Assembly (NCBI RefSeq): GCF_050003625.1 | Contig: NC_134397.1 | Coordinates: 151,589,526 to 151,653,525 of the forward strand | Source: Haematobia irritans | Lineage: Eukaryota; Arthropoda; Insecta; Diptera; Muscidae | Length of the DNA stretch: 64,000 nucleotides | Reading direction: 5' to 3' | In this document: in pieces, positions 55,665 to 64,000 of the stretch | How positions within the stretch are numbered: position 1 is the first letter of the stretch | How the letters are laid out: every line of letters begins with the position of its first letter | Notes under the pieces: model-generated | The model's database searches: none | What the model saw: only the letters and a program-made list of their open reading frames with translations | Told to the model about the DNA's origin: nothing | Program-made: the position numbers and the translations under genes

Positions 55665-56552
55665 TTTTTATCCGATTTACCTGAAATTGGAAATCTAGAG
55701 GTATTGCAATTTCACAAATATGTATGGTCAATATGGTATGCATCGATTCACGTTTTGGTATAGCCCCCATGTAGATTGAACTCTCGATTTGAATTCTTGG
55801 CCGCCTATACACCCCAACTTATATCAGATTTGCCTGAAATTGGAAATCTTGAGGTATTTTAGGTCCATAAAAGATACACTGTCTTAAACAATTGTCCGTA
55901 CACCAAACTGTTAAAGCTAATTTTCATAGTGTCTCAGAAATTATATGGCCGATTCGTTTCAAATAAATTGTATTTCAAAGATCAAACTTGAATGATTATT
56001 TTCTATTTGATTCGAAAGATCGAATAAAATAAAATTATCTAGTTTCTGAGATACGATGAAATATATGTTCAACAGTTTGGTGTACGGACAATTGTTTGAG
56101 ACAGTGTATGTTATATTAGGGTCAGAAATTAACTTTGCCGATTTTACTTTCTTGATCATTCAATTGATGGTGGTCAATATCAACAGAATATATATTTCGT
56201 ATCATATGAAAGGTATTACTTCATCGGATTTTCGAGAACGCTTAGAATAGAAGTTTAAGATTCCTCAAAAATTCAAACAAAAGTGGTTCTTATAAACCCA
56301 GATGTAGATCTGATGTCTCTATAGTCTCTATATATAAAAACTTTTAATTTAATTTCGGGAAGCGTACTATATGAACCTATCTTCTTGCGGGAGTATCAAA
56401 TACACCAAAAATTCTCTATATTATGATGAGGCTAAGTAGGACGAGGGTTTTTGAAAGGATGGTGGTGGGTATTTATTTATTAGGTCCGGCCGATGGTGGT
56501 GGGTATTTATTTATTAGGTCCGGCCGAACTTGCTGTCGTATATACTTGCTTG
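55665..56552 (+). mobile_element. DINE-like family F3, right part with 3' end
   Basis: Internal phrases GATTTACCTGAAATTGG and GATTTGAATTCTTGG repeat. The 3' end is GGTCCGGCCGAACTTG, CTGTCGTATATACTTGC, homologous in design to F1 ends. A 34-bp segment (GATGGTGGTGGGTATT ... GGTCCGGCC) is perfectly duplicated at 56458-56491 and 56492-56525. ATTGTCCGTACACC / GGTGTACGGACAATTGT form an internal inverted pair near 55890 and 56082. Confidence 0.55.
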
Positions 56553-57260
56553 CAAAATGCAAAACTGTAATTTTCTTCTGTATATAATTAAAATGTGTAT
56601 TGTTATTTAATGCCACCATGCAAATTTTGTAATTTGTACATGAGAACGAAACTCCTATTTTCCCATTTGTTAATTCAATACAGAAATTTTCCCATTTATA
56701 TGTACAATGTTGTAAGTTTCATCGCCACCCTGTAGTTTGTTTTATTAATGGATAAAAAACAAATTTATGATTTTACGTTCAATTTCATTCGAGTGACTCG
56801 ATAGAGCTTTTTTCGTCTGTTTTAATTTTAATACATTTGACACGCCATTCATGCTTTCATTTCAAAGTGTCACATATGTTCTGCACTTTAAACGAGTCCG
56901 TTTTTTTTTCTTTTGTTTTTGATTTTGTTGATACAATCCTTGTTTTACATACAACATGGAAAATTAATTTTATTCATGACAATATGCAATATGTACGATA
57001 TACAGCCAATGGGAAAGTGTATAGTAACTAGCACGAAATCAGCGGAATACAACATTTCCGTTTGCAAATCTGACTTAAGTTTGTGTAGGAAAATGTGTTT
57101 ATGATCGTTTTCGGTTGATTCGGGAAAAATGCCTTAATGCAATGTGGCATTAAGAGAATATAGATTTATAGAATATAGGTTTATATAATCACCGTGATGC
57201 CCGATTTCGATCAACCACCGGAACAATTTCGGCGATGGATTGTCCCCTCTCAGTATTGCT
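56553..57260. other. AT-rich spacer, nothing recognised
   Basis: Short frames at 56837-57104 have no family resemblance. Confidence 0.4.
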
Positions 57261-57261
57261 G

Positions 57262-57850
57262 GTGTAATTTTTTGTCTTTACTTTAACAATTTTGGTATTG
57301 ATTCCGAGCCAAAGAAGCGGAGAATCCAAGTAAGGATACTTTTAAGACACAATTCTCTTTTAAATTTGGGTTTTGTGTACTTGCTTCTGGGAAGCAAGCG
57401 TTTTTCAGCTTTTTTTCATATGCTATCAAAGTCCTTTAAAAACGAGTTAACGACATCTTTATTTTCCAAATTCAGACACGACTTCCAGTAGAAATTATGC
57501 TATGCTTCAAGTAAAAAACGTCTTTAAAATAAACTGTTAAAAATCATGTCCTAGTTTGGAACGATTTTTTTACTTTTGATGCAAAAAGACAACAAATTTA
57601 AAGACAATTTCATTAATTTTAAAGAATTTTTCTGTATTATAAAAGTCAAGTTGACCTTAGACCAAACATTTTTTCTTTCTTGTTATGATACCCATTTGTA
57701 AGTAAAATCGCTTAATTATAAGGACAATACGACTTCATTGGAAAGTTTATCGACTTTTGGACAAGGAAAATATTAGAGAAATGCGTCTTCTAAGCTAACC
57801 AAAATTTGCATTCGTAGTTTAAGGACACGATAACATTTTTTTAAGTTAAG
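57262..57850. mobile_element. Family M MITE, ends decayed
   Basis: TTTTGTCTTTACTTTAAC, TATTGATTCCGAGCC and AAAGAAGCGGAGAATCC align throughout with 32830-33470. Both CACT ends are lost. Confidence 0.6.
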
Positions 57851-57904
57851 GTGGTTTCACAATGTGGAACGCTGCACTGCTGCTTGATTTTTTCCTGTTT
57901 GGTA

Positions 57905-60120
57905 GAATTCTTGATAAAAGTTAAATTTTCTACATAAATAAAATTTTCAAAAAGTTTTCTATAGAAATAAAATGTTCACAAAACTTTCTATAGAAGTAAA
58001 ATTTTGACAAAAGTTTCTATAGAAATAAAATTTTGACAAAATTTTCTATTGAAATAAAATTTTGACAAAATTTTCTACAGAAATAAAATTTTAACAAATT
58101 TTCTATAGAAATAAAATTTCGACAAAATTTTCTATAGAATTAAATTTTTGATCAAATTTTCCATAGAAATAAAATAAAATAAAATTTTGACAAAATTTTC
58201 TACAGAAATAAAATTTTAACAAATTTTCTATAGAATTAAATTTTTGATCAAATTTTCCATAGAAATAAAATTTTGGCAAAATTTTCTATACAAATAAATT
58301 TTGACAAAATTTTCTATATAATTAAATTATTGATCAAATTTTCCATAGAAATAAACTGTTAACATAATTTTCTACAGAAATAAAATTTTAACAAATTTTC
58401 TACAGAAATAAAATTTTAACAAATTTTCTATAGAAATAAAATTTTGACAAAATTTTCTATAGAATTAAATTTTTGATCAAATTTTCCATAGAAATAAAAT
58501 TTTGGCAAAATATTCTATACAAATAAATTTTGACAAAATTTTCTATACAAATAAATTTTCACAAAATTTTCTATACAAATAAATTTTGAAAAAATTTTTT
58601 ATATAATTAAATTTTGACAAAATTTTCCATAGAAATAAAATTTTAACATAATTTAACAAACTTTCTGCAGAAAAAAAAATTTAGCAAATTTTCTATAGAA
58701 TTAAATTTTTCATTAAATTTTCCATAGAAATAAAATTTTGGCAAAATTTTCTATAGAAATAAAATTTTGACAAAATTTTCTATAGAAGTAAATTTTTGAT
58801 CAAATTTTCCATAGAAATAAAATTTTGCAAAATATTCTATACAAATAAATTTTGACAAAATTTTCACAAAATTTTCTATACAAATAAATTTTGACAAAAT
58901 TTTCCATAGAAATAAAATTTTAACATAATTTAACAAATTTTCTGCAGAAATAAAAGTTTAGCAAATTTTCTATAGAATTAAATTTTTCATCAAATTTCCC
59001 ATAGAAATAAAATTTTTGGCAAAATTTTCTATAGAAATAAATTTTTGCAAAATCTATAGAATTAAATTTTTGATCAAATTTTCCATAGAAATAAAATTTT
59101 AACATAATTTTCTACAGAAATAAAATTTTAACAAATTTTCTACAGAAATAAAATTTTAACAAATTTTCTATAGAAATAAAATTATGACAAAATTTTCTAT
59201 AGAATTAAATTTTTGATCAAATTTTCCATGGAAATAAACTTTTGGCAAAATTTTCTATAGAAATTAAATTTTGGCAAAATTTTCTATAGAAGTAAAATTT
59301 TTACAAAATTTTCTAAAGAAATAACATTTTGACAAAATTTTCTGTAGAATTAAATTTTTGACCAAATTTTCCATAGAAATAAACTTTTGGTAAAATTTTC
59401 TATAGAAATACAATTTTTGCAAAATTTTCTATAGAAATAAAATTTTTACAAAATTTTCTGAAGAAATAAACTTTTTACAAAATTTTCTATAGAATTAAAT
59501 TTTTGATCAAATTTTTCATAGAAATAAAATTTTGACAAAATTTTTTATAGAAATGAATTTTGACAAAATTTTCTATAGAATTAAATTATTGATCAAATTT
59601 TCCATAGAAATAAAATTTTGATATAATTTTTTACGGAAATAAAATTTTAACAAATTTTCTACTGAAATAAAATTTTAACAAATTTTCTATAGAAATAACA
59701 TTTTGACAAAATTTTCTATAGAATTATATTTTTGTTCAAATTTTCCGTAGAAATAAAATTTTGACGTAATTTTCTACGGAAATAAAATTTTAACAAATTT
59801 TTTACAAAAATAAAATTTTAACAAATTTTCTATAGAATTAAAATTTTAATCCAATTTTCTTAGAAATAAAATCTTGACAAAATTTTCTGTAGAAATACAA
59901 TTTTGACAAAATTTTCTGCAGAAATAAAATTTTAACAACATTTTTTATAGAAATAAAATTAATAAATAAATAAATAAACAAAAATTTTCTATAGAAATAT
60001 AATTTGACAAAATTTTCTATAGAAGTAATGTTTTTCAAACTAAGATTTTGTGTTTGGTAGATTTTTGTTAAAATGTTCTCTAAATTTTTGTTATTTTTTT
60101 TTTGGCTCGAGTGGCAATCG
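57905..60120 (-). repeat. 29-bp minisatellite array, reverse orientation (2.2 kb)
   Basis: About 75 units of TTTTGACAAAATTTTC and TATAGAAATAAAA. A variant group, GAATTAAATTTTTGATC with CATAGAAATAAAA, recurs many times, giving higher-order structure. It ends with the inverted leader TTTGGTAGATTTTTG and GGCTCGAGTGGCAATCG. Confidence 0.92.
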
Positions 60121-60248
60121 TGGTCTAGAAATTTAAAATCTAAAGGTGTTTTAGGGCCACAAATAGGAGTGTTGAATATAGTGTGTATCCGTCCACGTTT
60201 TGGTGTACCCCATATAAACGGATCTCCCGATTTGAATTCCTGGGCTTC
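60121..60248 (+). repeat. DINE-like family F3 unit fragment
   Basis: AAATCTAAAGGTGTTTTAGG, GTCCACGTTTTGGTGTACC and GATCTCCCGATTTGAATTC. It abuts a MITE at 60249. Confidence 0.5.
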
Positions 60249-60747
60249 TACACTCAAAAAAAAGTGAACTCATTATTTCACTAAAGCCAATTTAACTATA
60301 TTTTAGTTCATGAACTTATTATATTTTGTGAAAGTTTAATTTACTCTAATAATTTTTTGCGTACGTTAGTTAAATGAACTAAAAGACGGGACAAAATTAT
60401 ACACAAATTAAGGATAAAGATTTACTAAATTCGTATTTCATTATTTCTTCAAATTTGTAATTTTGAGTAAAAAGCGTCCATCATGAACTTCGTATGTAAA
60501 CTAAAGACATTCTTACAATTTTGAACTCCAATTTTTTCCTTCAAACTATAAAATTTTCTTTAAAAAGTGAAAAAAATTATTTATGTCTAATAAATTTTCT
60601 TGAATTTGTCGAAAAATATTTACTTATTTTTGTGATATCGGAGCGATGCCGACACTTGTAATACTGTTTAGTTAAAAATTTCTAAAAATATTCAAAATTT
60701 TCTAAATTTTGTTTTCTTCCTGGTGGGTTCACTGTTTTTTCAGTGTA
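60249..60747. mobile_element. TA-flanked MITE, family M-type ends, ~500 bp
   Basis: TACACTCAAAAAAAAGTGAAC at the left and its near reverse complement GTTCACTGTTTTTTCAGTGTA at the right; 19 of 21 positions agree and TA borders both. The interior is AT-rich without a coding frame and differs from 18108-18774. Confidence 0.75.
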
Positions 60748-61433
60748 TTTTTGTCATATTTGCAGAATTACAAATTTGGAAGTACTTTGCCATTGATCCA
60801 AATATAGAATCGTACAGAACTCATTGACAAGCTCATAACTCTTTATTAGTCTGAATGTGTCTGTAATGACATAGAGTCACCATAGCTAACCTAAGGGTTT
60901 CCCTTTAAAATCTCTCTAAGACAAATTCATCGAGATTGATATCACACAGTAACATATGTTTCGGGGAAAAAACATTCATAAACCACATGCTGTAAATGTT
61001 ATTTTATAACGAAATGGCTTATACAACATTTTACCATGGGTACCAAGGTGCTGTTGGTACGTATCAGTGTGCGGTATGCTGGTGGTTCGCTTGCATCGTT
61101 TGTGGTGGCGTCATGTAAGAGAGTCATAAACACTTTCATAAAATTGTAGGTGTTTTATTGAGGGCACTATAATCCGTCGTCGCATGTACCAAAATCATGT
61201 ATATGTATGTGTTTGTGAATATGAATGAATATATGATGATGGTGCACGCACACACATACATGCATTCATACAAAATAAATATTCTTGGCTATTGGGAAGT
61301 TAGCGAATGGCATTGACGTTGACAGTTTTCCCCGTATGATGGCTTTCCCATCCGTCCTTCCGTCCGTTTTGTACTTTTCTCTGTCCATTGTTGTAGTTGT
61401 ATTTCTGGTAACAATATGAATATCCCAGCAAAA
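60748..61433. other. Spacer, nothing recognised
   Basis: Unique-looking sequence without coding or repeat signature. Confidence 0.4.
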
Positions 61434-61968
61434 AACCATCGCCAAAAAAGTAGTGAAAATGTTTTTTTTTTTTGGATCCGGAAGTGGTGCCAAATTGACG
61501 CAAAAGCGATAAATGTAACATGGGCTTGTCATAGGATGGATGTCCACCATTTCAACAGTCGATTCACTGAATTTGAATCACTTCTTAAGGTGTGATCCGA
61601 CTTCAGTGTTTTAGATGTGAATTAAAAAAATTGCGATATTTTGATAAATAAATAATTTTTAATTTTTTATGATTTTTAATGCATTTCAATGCTTGTCTTG
61701 AAACCTCAAATATTTTGAAAAAATCGCAATTTTTATGAATTTATTTTTTTGAATGAATTAATTCAGCATTTTTTGTACCATTTTATTAATCTTTACACTG
61801 TTTTTACCCTATTTGAAATAAAAAACTTTAAATTACTCTTTAAAAATATGAAAATGCTAAGTTATAAAAATTTGAATAAAAGGACTTCCTGAGTAGTTAA
61901 AATAAAGAACATCTTTGGACGGACATATTTAGAAGTGATTTTAAAGTTGTGCCAATTTTTTTGTTGGG
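61434..61968 (+). mobile_element. CCCAGC-ended element, uninterrupted copy
   Basis: CCCAGCAAAAAACC at the left and TTTTTTTGTTGGG at the right form short inverted termini, with TAT on each outer side. The interior has AAAAAAGTAGTGAAAATG, GATCCGGAAGTGGTGCC, GGCTTGTCATAGGATGG and AAATAAAGAACATC. Non-coding. This is the reference for the fragments at 3781, 9045 and 29050. Confidence 0.7.
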
Positions 61969-62177
61969 TATGCGTTGACATTGGTGCTGAGTATGTTTTT
62001 TTTTCGTCGTTTGGTTGGCTTCACTAGTAGTATTTGTCATGTCCCAATATGAATATGTGATGGGGTCGTATCCAAGTAGGCAATATCTAAGGCCTAACTG
62101 TCGGGGAAAATATTACATAAAACTGCAGGAAAGAAAGAAAATCTAGGTTAATTTTAGAAAATTTCAAATGCCTATAT
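61969..62177. other. Spacer, nothing recognised
   Basis: Short AT-rich stretch between two elements. Confidence 0.35.
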
Positions 62178-64000
62178 TTTGTATACCCTCCACCACAGGA
62201 TGGGGGTATATTAATTTTGTCATTCCGTTTGTAACACATCGAAATATTGCTCTAAGACCCCATAAAGTATATATATTCTGGGTCGTGGTGAAAATCTGAG
62301 TCGATCTGAGCATGTCCGTCCGTCTGTTGAAATCACGCTAACTTCAGAACGAAACAAGCTATCGACTTGAAACTTGGCACAAGTAGTTGTTATTGATGTA
62401 GGTCGGATGGTATTGCAAATGGACCATATCGGTCCACTTTTACGTATAGCCCCCATATAAACGGACCCCCAAATTTGGCTTGCGAGGCCTCTATAAGAAG
62501 CAAATTTCATCCGATCCGGCCGAAATTTGGTACATGGTGTCAGTATATGGTCTCTAACAACCATACAAACATTGTTCCATATGGGTCCACTTTTACGTAT
62601 AGCCCCCATATAAACGGATCCCCAAATTTGGCTTGCGATTGCTCTAAAAGAAGCAAATTTCATCCGATCTGGCTGAAATTTGGTACATGGTGTCAGTATA
62701 TGGTCTCTAACAACCATGCAAAAATTGGTCTATATCGGTCCTTAATTATATATAGCCCCCATATAAACCGATCCCCAGATTTGGCTTGTGGAGCCTCTAA
62801 GAGAAGCAATTTTCATCCGATCCGGCTGAAATTTGGTACATGATATTGGTATATGGTCTCTAACATCCATGCAAAAATTGGTCCATATCGGTCCTTAATT
62901 ATATATAGCCCCCCATATAAACCGATCCCCAGATTTGGCTTGTGGAGCCTCTAAGAGAAGCATATTTCATCCGATCCGGCTGAAATTTGGTACATGGTGT
63001 CAGTATATGGTCTCTAACAACCATGCAAACATTGTTCCATATCGGTCCACTTTTACGTACAGCCCCCATATAAACGGATCCCCAAATTTGGCTTGCGATT
63101 GCTCTAAAAGAAGCAAATTTCATCCGATCCGGCTGAAATTTGGTACATGATATTGGTATATGATCTCTAACAACCATACAAAAATTGGTCCACGTCGGTT
63201 CATAATTATATATAGCCCCCATATAAACCGAACCCCAGATTTGGCTTGCGAAGTCTCCAAGAGAAGCAAATTTCATCCAAGCCGATTGTAATTTGGAACA
63301 TGGTGTTAGTATATGATCTTTAACAACCGTGCCCGAATTGGTCCATATCGGTCCATAATTATATATAGCCCCCATATAAAACGTTCTCCAGATTTGACCT
63401 CCGGAGCCTATTGGAGGAGCAAAATTCATCCAATCCGGTTCAAATTAGGAACGTGGTGTTAGTATATGGTCGCTAACAACCATACCAAAATTGGTCCAAT
63501 CACACAAAAATTGGTCCATATCGGTTCATAATCATGGTTGCCACTCGAGCCACAAATAATCTACCAAGATTTTATTTCTATAGAAAATTTTGTCAAAAGT
63601 TTATTTCTATAGAAAATTTTGTTAAAATTTTATTTCTGTAGAAATTTTTGTCAAAATTTTCATTCCGTTGAATATTTTGTCAAAATTTTTATTTCCATAG
63701 AAAATTTTGTGAAAATTTTATTTCTATAGAAAATTTTGTTAAAATTTTATTTCTGTAGAAAATTTTGTCAAAATTTTATGTCTACTTTGTCAAACTGAAT
63801 TACATACGTATTGGATCGATCTTTTTTGATTTAATATATACCACGTATGGACTTACATACAATTTTGAAGATGGTGTTAGGAGGTTTTAAGATACCTTGC
63901 CATCGGCAAGCGTTACCGCAACTTAAGTAATTCGATTGTGGATGGCAGTGTTTAGAAGAAGTTTCTACGCAATCCATGATAGAGGGTACATAAGCTTCGG
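62178..64000 (+). mobile_element. DINE-F1 element running off the right edge
   Basis: The 5' end TTGTATACCCTCCACC with GGGGGTATATTAATTTTG, then CCATAAAGTATATATATTC, GAGTCGATCTGAGCATG and GTCCGTCCGTCTG, is very close in layout to Drosophila INE-1 as I remember it. About seven ~153-bp units follow. A minisatellite unit (63538-63788) interrupts it. The 3' block (GTTTCTACGCAATCC, GAGGGTACATAAGC) begins but the terminus is beyond the window. Confidence 0.72.
63538..63788 (+). repeat. Minisatellite-bearing repeat inserted in DINE-F1
   Basis: Leader GGTTGCCACTCGAGCC, ATAATCTACCAAG, then about eight 29-bp units, after which the DINE sequence resumes (CATACGTATTGGATCG). It shows the short leader-plus-array unit as an insertion. 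Confidence 0.75.

Overview
The window is AT-rich non-coding DNA of a calyptrate (muscid) fly, packed with transposable elements in several layers of nesting. I found no convincing host-gene exon. The organism is inferred from two things. A mariner copy has terminal repeats beginning ACAGGTTGGCTGATAAG and an encoded protein closely matching, from memory, Himar1 of the horn fly Haematobia irritans. The dispersed 29-bp minisatellites, tRNA-derived SINEs and INE-1/DINE-1-like elements are of the kind found in Haematobia, Stomoxys and Musca. The sequence may be intergenic or part of a large intron.

Layout. 1-7.3 kb: a small inverted-repeat element, then a long 29-bp minisatellite interrupted by two other repeats. 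7.3-14 kb: a foldback palindrome, a TA-flanked MITE, tRNA-like relics and a hAT-like element carrying a second minisatellite. 13.8-26.4 kb: SINEs, several INE-1/DINE-1-like elements with ~153-bp internal tandem units, an older ~170-bp repeat block and a broken mariner. 26.7-31.6 kb: a SINE, a decayed LINE on the minus strand, a CCCAGC-ended element split by a DINE-like insertion, and a GC-richer relic. 31.6-39.6 kb: MITE and LINE scraps, arrays and a second DINE-like element with a LINE fragment inside. 39.6-49.9 kb: a DINE-like element swollen by nested insertions. 49.9-57 kb: mariner copies, a decayed RT scrap, minisatellites, a CCG-rich MITE and SINEs. 57-64 kb: a 2.2-kb reversed minisatellite, MITEs, a CCCAGC element and a DINE-like element running off the right edge.

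The only intact protein-coding unit is a 5.1-kb Jockey-type LINE (40195-45300, minus strand). It has two open frames overlapping as TAATG, a 29-nt poly(A) tail, a 12-bp target-site duplication and a promoter-like GGACGTG about 30 nt from its start. It makes its own Gag-like protein (ORF1) and endonuclease/reverse transcriptase (ORF2), so it may be a recent, possibly active insertion. Around it, target-site duplications and related uninterrupted copies elsewhere in the window allow an insertion order to be read: a DINE-like element containing a hAT-like element was hit by a TA-flanked element (itself hit by the LINE) and by a hAT (itself hit by a second hAT and a MITE).
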